64,000 nt of DNA from Reticulascus tulasneorum (lineage: Eukaryota > Ascomycota > Sordariomycetes > Glomerellales > Reticulascaceae), in the NCBI GenBank assembly GCA_001557505.1, contig LSAX01000001.1, positions 1,364,001 to 1,428,000 on the forward strand. The letters are read 5' to 3'. The translations under genes were made by a program, and so were the position numbers. The notes beneath the pieces were generated by a model that saw only the letters and a list, made by a program, of their open reading frames with translations, did no database searches and was not told the origin of the DNA. Of the stretch, positions 32,846 through 45,626 are shown piece after piece; position 1 is the first letter of the stretch, and each line of letters begins with the position of its first letter.

Positions 32846-34512
32846 TGGGTCCACAGTGGAAGATTTGCTCGTGAGGCGACTCTAGGCTGCCGTCTCGAGG
32901 CCTTCTCGGCGACGAATCGACTTGGACCCTCGAGACTCTGGTCCAGAGCAAGGTGGGGTATTAGCAGGCAGGAAAAGGAGCTGGCGCATTTAATCCGGGC
33001 TCGAAAAGACGTATCGTCTCTGGATAGAGTTTCAAACTAGTCAAACACGCGATGCAAAGACCAAAGGACTCCCGTGGCAGCGTTCTGCGAAGGGCGGGAT
33101 TGCGGTGGCGGTGGTGGTGGTGGTGATGGCGGTTTACTCCACAGCCTTTTTTTTCTTCGAACGCAGGGAGATGGATCGGCTCACCCAGCAACGACTCTAA
33201 ACATAGGGAAAGGACGTTTGGTCCATGAAACGAAACGGGGCACCGGGTTGGTATATAGTCCAGCAAGCGATGCAACGCGACAGTCTGTTTGAGAACTGGC
33301 AATGGTCAGGTGAGGGAAGAAAGCTCGAGTCTCATGGAGGGGCTCTCGCATCTGACCTCGAGGCACGATGTCTCCGAATTTTAGAAATCAAAGTTGAGGA
33401 CTGGATGGCAGCCTCAGTTGACGGGGGCACGGGGTTTGCGGGTCCCCAAAAATCCACAGTGGTATCCACAGTGGGCACAGTGTCCATGTGCTCCCAGGTA
33501 TAGCGGTATAAGGTACCTGAGCAGCCATACCCCCAAGCCTGTAGTACTCCGTACCGTTACTATGTGGGCAGCTGAGATTCCCCCTGAAATGCCCCCCGCC
33601 AGCTTCGAGGACAATGGTTGATCCCTCCCGGGGCTAGGGGAATAACCAAGTACTAATCTGAGCGAACGCCCCCCCCATCGGATAGTGCCCTGTCCATTGG
33701 CGAAGACCTAATCAGCACCCTCGATGGGCCCTGTCGGCCCACTGTGCAGCCAGCAAATCGCAACAGTCCCGGCCCAGCCCATTACCAACAAGCGCTGCAC
33801 CCACCTGCCTAGTACGAACCGCGGATTCGGGCCCGGCACTGATGTGGTGTGCGGAATCCGATGGCAGCGGCTTGAGGCGTCCCAGCTATCTCCAAGCTAC
33901 CTGGGTAGTTGCGTTCTGATTGCATTGCCATCCAATCCCGGGGGCAAGTGAGGTGCATGAAGGTAACCCTTCCCCCACGGCAGGACTTGAAGAGGATGGC
34001 AAACCATTGGGCAACGGTGAGCGGCCGGCACGCGCCTCTCTGCTAGTCTTCGTGTGCTGACAGGCTGTGAAGGCGAAACTTTGCTTTTTGCTGACGATGG
34101 TGACATCACTAGATCCGGCGGTGTGATCTGGACTGCAGTTCACCTGGAGCCATCTGGGACGCCGGTTCAAACTTTAATTATTCGGGCGAACTCATGCTCC
34201 GAGAGGGTACAGATTAGAAAAAAGTTGATCATCGTAATCATCTATCCTTGAAGTTTTAAACCCCTTCATCTAAAGCCAACAATGGTGTTTACTCAAAGCA
34301 AATATGTATGAATCATGCCAGAACCAAACTGCGCATTCCTTTCCAATGCCCCCCCTTCCTTTCCTTCGTCATGATAAGTATTGTTTCGCTCTCCCAGGTT
34401 CCAGCTGCCAGCAGTCAACGCCAGTCATTTATTTGCATCGTCCGTCCGTCTTGTTTTCCAGTCACAATACCTCAGCCCGATAATTCCATAACGCTTTCTT
34501 ACAGGCCACTGC
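32846..34512. other. Intergenic region, GC-rich promoter side and AT-rich 3' side
   Basis: The left half is the promoter of the checkpoint kinase. It holds a GGT-rich tract (33108-33131), a repeated TCCACAGTGG word (33455-33482) and an AGGTACCTGAG motif near 33511. The right end is the 3' flank of the PH-domain gene. No gene was recognised. Confidence 0.55.
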
Positions 34513-37500
34513 CTAGAATGCATGCCCCTGATGAGGAGGAGGCGGGCCCCTCCCCCCTTGTGGTGTCCCTGGGGAATACGGGCCCCCAGGAGAATACGGG
34601 CCTCCAGGTGATTGTTGCCCTTGAGGTGGCAAAAATCGCGGATCAATCTGCTGTGGACCGGGCGACTGTGCTCCTGGCCTCGAGAAGCCACCACCTTGGG
34701 AGAATGCGCCTGCCATCGGCGAGACGAAGGTTTGTGGTTGGCCGACTGGACTCTGCTGCATCTGTTGTCTGGGTTGCGGATACTGCCCGTTCCCGCCGCC
34801 CATGTTGGGGTGATATATGGGTTGAGGGGACCTGTTAAATTGCCCATACTGCAAGTTGTGCTGGAAGTCCTGCTGCGCCTGAAGCGTTTGTCTTGCAAAA
34901 GCCATTGCCTGCAACTGCGCCGCCTGCGCCTGTTGGTGATGTTGTCGCTGATTGATAGCATGTTGCACTGCCTGGTTATTGACACCGTGCTTGATCTGTT
35001 GCCTCTCACGTTCCCGGGCGTGTATCGCTCCTACCAAGCCTCCACCAGGATTAGTTTGCTTATTGCCTGCCATGCTGATGAGAGGAGATCCGGTTATACG
35101 AGCTACGTGTTCTTGCTCCCGGGCTGACAAGTGAGATGCCTGTTCGCCGGCGCTGCCTAAATCCAGAGTAGAGTTGGCGCCCCGGGAGCTTGGACGTTGG
35201 AGCAGGTCTGCCGAGCTGCTCCGCGAATGGCGCGTGAGCAATTCCTGTGACGGGCTTCGGCTCATTGCCGGCGTTGGAGTCATGGAGCGCATCATGTTGC
35301 CCGATGGCGATCGGTTGTGGGAAAAGACCGGAGTATTTGCCTGAGCGGCACGTTGCTGCACAAACTGCTCTGCACTCATACCTTGACCCACGGCATTGTT
35401 GGATCCAGCATTGCCACCGCCGGGTTGCCAGGCAACCTTACGGACAGTGTCATCAGATTCCTGCCGATTGTGCCCAGCATCGAGAGCTGGCGATCTGAGT
35501 GCCGGAGAATACGGTCTTGGACCGCCTTGTGGATTCATAGGCGTAGGGGTCTTGTTCCTCGGAGCATTGCTGGCCCCGTAATTGATAGTGGGGCCGAAAT
35601 TCACATCAGGAATGTTATATTTGGACGGGTCAGGTTGTCCTGGAAGTGGTGGCTCTCCACCTCCCACAGTTTTCAAGACCCCAGCTCGAGGTCTATCCAC
35701 AGAAGCGGCGGTATCGCTAGATTTGCGAGTGCTGGCGTAATCTGGACTTGCAGTGGATGAAGCATCGTCGTAGTGACTACTTACTCCGCTTCTTTCGCTG
35801 TCTTGCCGATAAATCTGCCGCTCCGGACCCGGGGTGTGCTGGCGGCCAGGATCTCGGGCACGTACTTGCTCGAACGCAACTTGGTCAATAATGTTGTTTC
35901 CAAAACTTCCCGCGCTTGAGGTTGAAACCGGCGTCTGCTGCTCGCGTCGTTGGAGGCTATCGGTGCGCTGTGGAATAGGCTTGCGGTGAGCCGGATGCAC
36001 GGTGTTCAAGGGGGAAAGTGGTACGCCTCGAGGGTTTGTTTGGTCTGCGGGTGCTGGCCGAGGTTCTCTGAAATTCTGGTTCTGGGGTGCATAAGGAGGT
36101 GCGTTGATGTGAGGAGGAGGGTTATTATAAGGTCGATTTCTCATTTCCGGCGTAGGGACGCGACCACTCGGGTCAATTGGAGGCGTTCGGGCACCTTCTG
36201 GCCGAGAAAAGTTCATCGGGGGTTGTGGCGGTCGGGGCGGAGGTAGCATCTGGGACGATGGATCTAAAGGGGGACCGCGCATATCTGGAGGAGGGGGAGC
36301 TCGGTACTGTGGGTTAGGTGGCAAAGGGCCGCGGGGGTGAGGACTCGGGGGACCGAAAGCCGGCTGTGCCAAGGGTGACTTCGACCTTTTTTGTGCGAGT
36401 CCCATTGACGGAGGTGGAAGGCCCGGAGAAGGACGAGATTGGTTCTGGTTTGGATGGATCATAGCTTCACGAGACCCGTAGTCATTAGCAGTGGTTCCTA
36501 CGTGGTTGGCGTGAAGATGTACCGATGGGTGGGATTCTGCAGCGTCCTCGCCGCTTCTCCTTCCGGAGGATCCATCAGAGAGACTGTCCGTTGGGATGGC
36601 TACCCCGCTGGCTTTTGCCAACTGCGACAATGTGGTGCTTGATAACCGGCTATTTGCCCTGCGAAGCTCAGGAGAGTGATATGGCTTGCCAGCTGGACGC
36701 GACTGCGGCCCATGGTTGAATGCAGGCGGCTTGGAAACAGGCTCTGGGGTCTGCAGATTGCGGATGCCCTCCAATTCTCGAACTGGGGTGCTCCTGGCCG
36801 TTCTTTCGTCTTCGGAGCTCAGCCGCTCCACCGCAGCTCGATCTTGCATGATTCCTCTGACGGGGTTGGGGCCACGCTGCTGTAATTGCGGCTGCGGACT
36901 AATGAAGCCTAGCTGCTCGTGTCGTGGTGGGGGAGGTCCTTGGCCGACTATGTTCGGGTCTGACGAGTTCCTCTGGTGGTGCGGCATCATAACAGAAGCC
37001 ATCGAAGACGGTGCGCGTTCTCGATCTGTTGCTGGCGGGGCGGAGTCCGTTCGAATTGGAGGACCTGTGAGCGACATCGACCGAGAAGACCGGACAGAGA
37101 CGGAGTCGTCCGCAAAGTTGACTCGCGCTTTAGGCTGTGGTGTGTTTCCAGGGCCAAAGCTCAGGCGCTTGCTGTTCCGACTTCCAGTCCTGCTACTCAT
37201 GGCTGGGTTGTCTTCCATCGCAGTCATTCTCCGGCCCGTCAACTCCTTTAAGCGCTTTCGCCATTCCCTTTCCGACCACGCAGAGCTTCCTTCAGTGAGG
37301 ATCAAGCCCGTAACGTCCAAGATCTCCAAGTACCCGTATCTTTTGTGTTTCGGCATGGCAAACATGAGCGATCTTGGATCCAGCACACTTGCAACCAGCC
37401 TACCGGGGCGGCCGTACAAGCCATAAGTGTCCCAAGTTGGAAACAAGAACCGTAGCAACATCTCGAACCCAGTAACGGCAGGGTGTGTCTCCGGCATGAT

Positions 37501-38800
37501 GAAAACAAACCCTTCGGTGGATGATGGAGGATCCGAATGGATAGTGATATTTCCTTCAACCTTGATTAATGTAGAGGCGTCAATCAGCGACTTTGCCTGG
37601 GGATATATGGCGTATGCTGAGTAACCATCTGATATCGAGGCAATCGGTCTAGCTTTCTTCTGTTTCTTGCCGTCCTTTTTCGAGTCGTAAAACTTGATAT
37701 CCCCCTTGAGGAGCGGCACGTGCGAGCGATCATACGGATTTTTCTTCTTGAGTTCCTTCTGCATCTTTTGATACTCCTTCTCGTCTGGGGGAGAGATGAC
37801 ACACCAGCACCGTCTCCACGGCACTCCGGCACCAAACCGCACTCTGACCCATTCTTCGATCTTGAATCGTGACCTGTCCATGATCAGGTTGATGTTGTTA
37901 AGCGACTTTCCTTTTCCAGCAATCAAAGCTCCTGTATATGCCTCCTGCAGCGTGGAATGCTCGAACATTGATAATCTGATTCCTGCCGTCCATTGTATTA
38001 AGGAGTGATGCGAGTTAAAGTGGAGGAGATATCGATTCCTGCCGGCAGTAGATATGCTCAGGATGTTCTGTAGCGGCTGCTCATCGTTGGATCGTGTGGG
38101 CAGTGACTCGATCTATCCGCATGGGTCTTGTAATTAGCAGTCGCCCTAAGTAGCATTGGATTTCGCGTGGTTCTTGGCATACCATCTTAATAGACGCGTC
38201 CGTGAGGTTGATAAATTTGGGAAGGACCTCCCCATCCTGCCCAGCGGCATCGAGCTCGGCGGCATCCCATAGCGACAGTACGGTTCCCACGAGTTGTGCA
38301 AAGCACTCGGTCCAGGTCCGATCTGGGTTGGGTCGCCCCTCTAGGACAAGGTTAGAGAATTGAACGCCACATTCCGTCATTCATCAGGCGAAGGAGAGCA
38401 TACGGGAGTTTTGATCATCTAGTTTCAGGAAATAGCCTTCTTGATAGAGCTTGTTCGCGTGACTGTTCAAAAATGTGAAAATGGGCTGAAGCTCGGGGAT
38501 TGTGTCCTCGTTGACGTCCATGAGGGGCGGTTGGTATGCGTGCACCATAGACAGTGGTCGGGAGTTGCTTCGTTGTCTAGCAGGGCTATTCACTGGTGAG
38601 GAATTAAAAGGTGATGACGCATATTCCGCGGCGTACGCTGGCGAGGTTGGCGTTGCGGGGCGCTGGGCGTATGTCGGATTCGGCTCTGGAAATGGTTCTG
38701 TCGCGTCTGGTTTGCTGTGCGGGTAAGGGTTGTCGTGAGGAGGAGAGGAAGAGGGAGTCGGCGTCTTTGAGTCTCTCCCTGTGCCAGAAAACTGGGACAT
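34513..38800 (-). CDS. PH-domain protein of the CAF120/SKG3 type (1384 aa)
   Basis: Minus-strand exons: 38800-38404, 38340-38183 and 38112-34513. The N-terminal 110 residues are Ser/Pro-rich. A PH domain covers about 115-240 (YQEGYFLKLDD, TWTECFAQLVGTVLSLWD, HSLIQWTAGIRLSMFE). A second split PH-like region follows to about 480 (EEWVRVRFGAGVPWRRCWCVI, KGDIKFYD, YAIYPQAKSLIDASTLIKVEG). The rest is a very long disordered tail, first Pro/Arg/Ser-rich and finally Gln/Pro/Gly-rich with GGPYSPGGPYSPG repeats. Yeast Caf120 associates with the Ccr4-Not complex and Skg3 with the cell cortex. A scaffolding role at bud/tip or in mRNA control is inferred from the family. Confidence 0.85.
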
Positions 38801-39889
38801 GAAGGACAAAACTAATTCAAGGATGTTGTGGTCAGCATGACGGCCCTATATTTCGTGCCTGAAGTAATTGGCCAGACGGTAGAAAGAGCCAGTTCAGCGC
38901 AGCAAGGGGGGGTGGTGGTGGGCAGAGAGCAAGGTGGGATGCGCGTGTGCGTATGCGCAAGCAGCATGGACGAATGGGCAGGGCGGAAGATGTGCTGCTG
39001 GACTGGCAAGGGGGGAATAGATTCTGGAAGCGGAAGCACAATAACTTTACCTCTATTCCGGCCCATGTTTGTGTAATGGCCAAGCCAGGCATGCAAATTG
39101 CCTGACAGCACAGGGCAATGTGTAATTAAATGGTTGCAGATGAGGAATGAGGAGGGGACGAGGTGCGGCAATCCAGGATGATGGGCCGTGTTGCAATCGT
39201 AACGGTCCCCAGGATTGGACACAGCGCCAAAAACCGAACTGAGCGAGCGAGAGGAAGGGTGGGAAAAGAGTGAGGGAGAAAGGCAGGAAAAAGAAGGAAA
39301 ACCGACGACGTAATGGGCTTGAGGAAGAGAGCGGGTTACTGGCGATTTTTGTAAGCGTGCGTTTTGCTAAAAGTATGCGACACTGTCAGGATTGGCTATT
39401 ATTCCTCCATTGTTAACCACGGGCGGGTGGACGAGCAGAGCGCGGAAGAGCCGGGTCGATTTCTGATGATTCAGGGTTCATTGGGCTTCTTGGCTTGGGA
39501 TTCTTATTCGCACCCTTCCCCGTTTAAGACGCCAAGCGGCCTCCGAGCTCAGTCGGCAAGATGTCTCGCCCCGAGCAAAAGAAGGCGCAGGCCAGCAGGA
39601 CACGCAATCGCAATCAAATGTCCAAGGAAGATGGAGCGAGCGAGTAGCCCTACCAATGTGCGGTCTCGAGGTACGCGTCGTGGGATGGAGGCGATCGCTT
39701 GGGGGGGTTTTCCTTTTTCTTTTCGAGAGGTTGGAATCGGGGGCCAAGCAAAGGCCACTCACTAGTTAACCAGGTGCTCCGCCGTAGTAGAGTGTATAAT
39801 AATTAATGGTTGGAGAATCCGAGGGTTTTGCGCTTGTAAGAGAGAGGCGAGTCTCTTGTTTCCAAATCAGAAATGTGTCCACCTCCGAA

Positions 39890-39935
39890 GAAAAGGAAGA
39901 AGACGAAGAAGAGGAAGAGGAAGAGGAAGAAGAAG
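39890..39935 (+). repeat. GAA/GAG purine tract
   Basis: An almost pure purine run made of GAA and GAG triplets. An open frame reads it as poly-glutamate, but the surrounding frame looks like chance sequence. Confidence 0.8.
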
Positions 39936-40442
39936 CACCGGGGAAAGACATCAGGGATTTGACTCACTCTTGCCAGCCAGCGAGTCTGTTCTTTACTAAG
40001 TCAAGCAAGCGGATGCCCTTTCAACTTTTGTCGAGGCTCAAACTGCGCGTTCCAAAGCTCGAGCTCCAAACCTAGCAAAGCGGAAGTGTAAACGAGCGTG
40101 AAGATCAGAGAGATGTACCGGTCCTCGGCCGCACCTTCATCTAATTTTGAAAGAATGGTCAGGGTCCGGTAAGGACCGGCAGGGGAAGATGGCCTTATTA
40201 AGTCGCTGGCGTCTTCATCTGCCCTGGTCGCCCTCGTGTTCGATACGTTATTACGGATTACTTGGGTGAGAGAATTCATAGTCCGGATTGCATACATGCA
40301 TCCATGTTGCAATCCGTATCGCTCCCCTCCTGATTTCTTCCCGGATGCCACAAGGGTGGCCGATTCGATTCGGCCTAGTTAGGGTGCCAGTATTCGTAGA
40401 TCATTGAGCAAGGCGGGTAACTATTCTCGTCCACCGACCAAA

Positions 40443-40472
40443 GTACCTTACCACCTGCCCTTAGTAAGGTAC
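40443..40472. repeat. Inverted repeat GTACCTTAC...GTAAGGTAC
   Basis: Two perfect 9-bp arms, 40443-40451 and 40464-40472, are separated by 12 bases. The arms belong to the same GGTACC/TACCTTA word family seen in other intergenic stretches here. Confidence 0.8.
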
Positions 40473-43400
40473 CGGACTTCTCTATTATATCGTAGGTAGT
40501 GTGCAAATATCGTTAGTTGATGGCCAACAGGTAATTAGCTCTCTTTTGGCTCTCCCGGTTTCCCATGCATGTTCATGTTCATCTTGAATAAACCATCAAC
40601 ACATTTTGACACCACAAGACATCCCCTCTTGCTCATGTGTGCAACCACCACGGCACACCGCAACCCCGACCATGATTCAGTCACCACCCTACAAGGCATC
40701 GCATTGCGTTCAATGGGGGTGGGGTTATGGAGCGACGCGGCATTCCAGAGAAGAAGTAATCTATGGCGGCCGACTTTCCAGCGCATGTAAGTAGGGTCCA
40801 ACCATGATTCATTCTGATGCGGACGCTGGGAACGCCGGGGGGGCCATATGACACGATCCAATCTCAAATGGAGGGCATGATTCCCTTGTCTAGCCCCCCA
40901 TCTCATTCCCCCTTGAGTACATCTACACCTTCTATTTTCACGTCAGGTAAACCTGTATCCATCTGAAACCGCTTGGCCTCGGCTCTTGCCCGTATTTGTT
41001 TGCTCACACGCACACAGTTGCAGCAACAAAGTTGAAGCACCTCACTCAAACCATCATGGCGTCGGCCAGGACCTGCCACCCGCCGCTTTTGTTCATCTTT
41101 GTATATGTATAGGTACTTGAGTGCCCATTGGCAGAATGTCTTGCGGGGTTTTTGGAGAAGGACTCCCAAGCTTCGGTGCTGCGGTGGAAGCGTCCGTTGT
41201 CCCGCATGGAGTTCTCCATGTGGGAATCTTACATGCCCTGTACTGCCCTAGTGCACGCTAAACGAGGTGGGATTGGTGTTTTCCAGCTGCCTACTGCAAC
41301 GGCCGCACACCCCAATGTGCGGTAATGGTCGTGTCAGACCCTCAGCCGGGCATGGCAGCTGGACAGGAAAATTCTAGGAAATACCAACGCATCAACGACT
41401 CGACCCATGCGGGAGCTACCCGGATACTTAAAGTACGTTACCTTGGGTACCTTAATATGGAAGACAACTGCGTACCTTAGGTATTCACGAGGCAAAGACC
41501 GGTTGCGCTCCTCCTGCCCCAAGCCCGCCCCAACGTGGATACGGTAGGATTACTCTTGTGAATTTGGATCCGGTCTTTTTTGCCTAACTTGGAACTGCAA
41601 GGCAACCTGAGAGCCCAGCCAATATACCAGGATGCACAACCATCACCACCACCGCGATCTGGCAGCTCGCCAATCCATTCAGAACACTCTAACTACTCAA
41701 TTTTGTTACCTCTGTACCCTGTCACATAGTTAAGGACTGTTCTTAGTGATAAACACGTCTCTGAGAGTACAGTATAGTCGATAGGTGATGATGATGTTGA
41801 TTGGCGGAAAACCTACTGGTTTTCCATCCGCGGAATTTGGCACGCGCTGTCGGAATGCGACCGGGGGCGCCAAACAATGTGCTCATTTCGCATCCCTGGT
41901 GACAGCTCACTCAAGCTCTCTGGTCATGTCGGGATTATCGCTGGGGAAAACACTCTTAATAGACACATCAATCCTGCATGGCGCCTTGAGATCCACACAG
42001 GAGGATGTTGGGGATCAAGGTGCAGTTCTACAGAGGCTTTGAGCTAGACGATCCCTTCTAGAGATGCCCAGCCACTTTACGTCATTCCAGTGACGGTCAA
42101 TCTCATACTGCCTCCCGCTAACGTCACCCTGAACGCCCTCGAACCCTCAGCCAAGCAACGCCATGGCTCCTCTTAAACCCAAAGCATCCGTGTACCCAAG
42201 TGGGCGCCCTAAGTCTTGGGGTCATCACTATTGTAATTCATGCTACTGTGTACATGCTAACCCCAGCCTCTTCCACGTATGTACAGTATGTAATATGTAT
42301 ATGTGAGCGTGTATGTATGAGTGCACAGGTATGAATGAGTCGGTGTGCAGTTGGCTGCCTCTGATCGGGCGGCCGACGCGACGCCCGTCAGATTTGTTGC
42401 CCTGACTGTCAGACAGGGTCACATAACGTGATAACCGAATTATCGGCTTGCCCAAGCCTGGGGATCTTTTGTCTGGTCTCTCTGATGTCCGATTTAGCTA
42501 CGCTGGGTTCAGCCGCTAGGATGCCTTGGGGGCCGCCCCCATCTCACTCATGCTGTAGACGGCTGCGCGGATACGCGGATACACTGCGTCGGGACGATCT
42601 CATCAACAGCCGATCAGTGGTGGCCAGGCCACCCAATTCAGCTCAGACGCACATTCTCTCTGTGCGGCTGAAAGTTCTAGCCCTGACATCACCACGATTC
42701 AGTAAGCCAGCCACCTTCCAGAACACGCCCAACTGCCGTCAACTCTTGGCATGGCATTAAATCAACGACTGCTGCAAACCTCATATAGTCCCAATATGAA
42801 GCCAATTGTATCAGGCATTGTGAAGATCGTGGAACGGAATTACCGTAGCAAACGTCATTTCTTGGGCTAGAAAAGGCGTCCGGCCTCTGGCGATAAATTG
42901 CTTTGGGTCCGCGTGATCGTTGGGGTTTGCCGAACCACAGCTATTCCAGGGTTTCCAAGCTTTTCAAGCCATCTCTTTAATTTCTGTCTCGTTACAAATG
43001 CCTTGGAATCTGTATCGGTCGGCTAAAGATCTCCTGGATAAACACCTCGCTAGATTGTGGTACCTCGTGTTCTATTGTGCCCCGCGAGGACGCGATGCTC
43101 AGCGTTTTTCTTTCATTTTCAATAATACAAACTACCTGCTCTTCAGCGAAACTTCGGAAACACTGGTGCTGATGGGCGAGATGACTATGAAGCGGCTACC
43201 TGCTCTCTATCCAGGATGAAGAGACTGACCGAGCGTGCCCGGAATGCTCTGGATAAGTGCCACTTGGCCAAGTGGCGCAACTTTTGTAAGCCACGGTTGG
43301 GGTATAAGTTAATTAGATGTATGGCCCGTCCGCCCCTGGAGCTCAAGAGCGAATAAAATGTCATTGGCTCGCAGTTTTAGCTCTTCGAAATTGAACTACC

Positions 43401-43712
43401 GTGCGGCCTATCTTATCTCTTCTAGTTCTTGCTCTGTTTCAACATCGTCGTATCCTTTTCCAGTTCTCGACCAGCATATCAGGTTGTGCGCAGCTTTGAC
43501 TGTAGGAAGCTTACACTGCACACGCTTGCCTTAGATGTTGACCTTAAACCCCTTCTCTTTAGTATGATGATAGTCAATGGTTGGGTTTTCATGTATTGAA
43601 TTATGAGATTATTTAAATGTCTATCCTTAATATGGCAACCCCTACCATGACCCGGTCCAGTCTAGATAAATATATGTCCGAGTACCAAAACTCCATTTCC
43701 CATATCAAGTTC

Positions 43713-44825
43713 TCAAGTCCGCTTGCCTAATGACAGCAGAATATCTCGCACACCAGCGAAGCTCAACTCGTCCAAAGTTTCTTCCCATACTTGATCTGTG
43801 ATAGCTTTGCCTTCTGGCTGGTATATCAAGTTGGCTAGTCTGGGATAAGTTGTTAGCAGATGTCTCTGTCTCTATGGCCAGTTCGGATATGACCCGAGGG
43901 AATGTACTTACGGTGCAATCTTGCAGTTTACAGTGAAACAGCCATGTGATTCCTTTCCCTTGACAACGGCAGCGTCAATGTATGTCGAAGCGCCTTCCTC
44001 TGCTGTTCTTCCTGAAACTGACGTGATCATCCCAAAAATGGCAACGCCCAATCCTCGGCCCTTAGTGAATAGGCCTGTCCCCTTCACCAACCCGGGCTCC
44101 ACCATGTTTATGATGACGTCCTCAGGCGATATTTGATCAGCTAGTCGACTGAGAAATAGCTGGCCAAGCAACTTGGACGAGTCGTACCGGTCGCTAGCGT
44201 CCCAAGGTGTGGTTTCAGTGTCATCGAAAGACGCCAGAAGTGGTCGTTCGTCCTTGTTTACAAATTTGGCGACATAGGACATGGCTGAGCTCACAACCGT
44301 AAGTCGAGGTGGAGCACCGCGTGTTGATTTCGCCTTGAGAATAGGGAGCAAGAGTAAGGCGAGCAGCATCGTACTCAAATAGTTGACTTGCATGACCTTC
44401 TCATGTCCAGTGGAAGCGACCAAGCCAAAATCCATCTCCGCGATTCCCGCGTTGAGGATCGCAATATCTATTCGAGAGAGATCAGTTTCGCATCGGCGGG
44501 CAAATGCCTGCACGGACGCATATGACTCCATATCCAAGAGCCAGATGTCGATCTTGGCTTTTGGATTCGCGAGCTGCAACTGAGCAGCAGCCGTCTTGCC
44601 TCGGTCTAATGAGCGGACGGGGATCACAAGATGCGAGATTCGTAGGCGTAGCAGCTGTCTTGCGCATTCCAGGCCGATGCCGCTGGTGGCTCCCGTGACG
44701 ATGGCGACTTGGCCGCTCAAGTCTGTCCCTGTGGGCGTACTTGGGAGCTTGGTGAAAAATTGATTTTTGATAAACATAGTAGCGAAGCCCGCTGTCATGG
44801 GCGGCATGTCTTTTGATAGAGTCAT
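43713..44825 (-). CDS. Short-chain dehydrogenase/reductase (346 aa)
   Basis: Minus-strand exons: 44825-43912 and 43839-43713, with a 72-nt intron near the 3' end. The NAD(P) site TGATSGIG is at residues 44-51. NAG follows at 125-127, the catalytic serine lies in VVSS (near 180), and the YDSSK catalytic pair is Tyr214 and Lys218. The basic R71 after the second strand (VIPVRSLDRG) suggests NADP(H). It resembles the retinol-dehydrogenase/WW-oxidoreductase-like SDRs often found in fungal biosynthetic or detoxification clusters. It is transcribed away from a transcription-factor gene and lies near an MFS exporter. The substrate is unknown. A TATAAAAGG box lies about 165 bases upstream. Confidence 0.88.
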
Positions 44826-45626
44826 GTTGGGCGGTTTGATATTGCAGCTGGATGTTTGGTGTGGTGGTGGCTCCTGACTTGGATAGATCTCGTCAATCAA
44901 ATGATTTGGCAGAGGAGAAAAGATGTTAGGAGTTGGAATAGTAGTATGAATCTTTCTTAGATATCTCAGCTTGAGTTGGCCTGGGAGCCTTTTATAAGTA
45001 ATGAATCCGTATTATAGCCAACACTGCTTCAAAGATGGAACCAACGCCAAGCCTAAGTCACAACCCATTCTGGCTCTAGCTCAACACCGGTGACGTGGAT
45101 CTCTCCATACATATGGACACAATCGGCGCCTTGCCCCGTGCTTTAAACTGTGCTTCCTAGATAGAGGTTATTTATTGTACATCCATACATAGGAAGGCGG
45201 GATCCCGTAGCGTGGAGACCGAAGTCCCTGGGAGTCGCCGCTAGCACCAAAACGGTAATTGAACTTGTCTTGGCAAGCTCAATCTTGCGGCTTTGTTAGT
45301 CGCCAGCCAATCACAAGGCGTTACCGTTCTCATGCGACAATGCCCGCCGCAAGCTACTTCGGCTTAGAAATCCGCATCTCCAGTCCACATCACTCCAACC
45401 TTGCAAGTCGAACATCGCTGAAAAGCTACATGCGCAGCGTGAAAGAAGCATTGTCTCGGCTTAAATCTTTGTCGTTTGCCGTCGGTCGCGGGACAACCGT
45501 ACCTACCGATGAGATCTACGGAGCCTAGGGTTGAACCGGGACAGGTGGGATCTAGTGCGTACCCTCACGGATTGCCCTATTCCAATCCACCAAACTCAAC
45601 CGGTCCAACACTCTTAAGCTCACAGA
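44826..45626. other. Divergent promoter between the dehydrogenase and the transcription-factor gene
   Basis: This 800-base region is shared by the minus-strand SDR gene and the plus-strand regulator. It includes the TATA box at 44988-44996. An open frame at 45259-45528 has no visible family and was not accepted as a gene. Confidence 0.55.
44988..44996 (-). promoter_or_regulatory. TATA box (TATAAAAGG) of the dehydrogenase gene
   Basis: On the minus strand the sequence reads TATAAAAGG, about 165 bases before the ATG at 44825. A strong TATA box suits an inducible rather than housekeeping gene. The assignment is by position and sequence only. Confidence 0.5.

Larger units (their letters stand above)
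38801..43712. other. Gene-poor stretch of 4.9 kb
   Basis: No open frame here has a recognisable family, a convincing start or joinable exons. The left end is the promoter of the PH-domain gene. It includes a GAA/GAG tract (39890-39935), an inverted repeat (40443-40472), a GTACCTTA/CCTTAGGTA-rich patch (41430-41485) and an AT-rich zone before the dehydrogenase stop (43550-43710). It could hold non-coding transcripts or decayed genes that I cannot see by eye. Confidence 0.55.

Noticed and set aside
32757..33040. Short plus-strand frames upstream of the kinase
   Set aside because: They overlap the kinase first exon and intron on the other strand and show no family.
33440..33500. Repeated TCCACAGTGG words considered as a CRISPR-like or binding-site array
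   Set aside because: Only two close copies without regular spacers; CRISPR arrays are not expected in a fungal nuclear genome.
34000..34200. tRNA-like GGTTCAAAC word near 34163
   Set aside because: No matching A box or cloverleaf could be built around it.
36686..37426. 246-codon plus-strand open frame inside the PH-domain gene
   Set aside because: It mirrors the Pro/Ser/Gln-rich low-complexity exon on the other strand and shows no domain.
39806..40075. 89-codon frame with a poly-Glu run
   Set aside because: The Glu run comes from a purine microsatellite; flanking codons look random.
43250..43710. AT-rich stretch considered as a RIP-mutated transposon
   Set aside because: No terminal repeats or transposase-like frame could be seen, and the region is too short to judge by eye.
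45259..45528. 89-codon frame upstream of the regulator, considered as its N-terminal exon
   Set aside because: No zinc cluster or typical signature, and it does not join naturally to the ATG exon at 45627.
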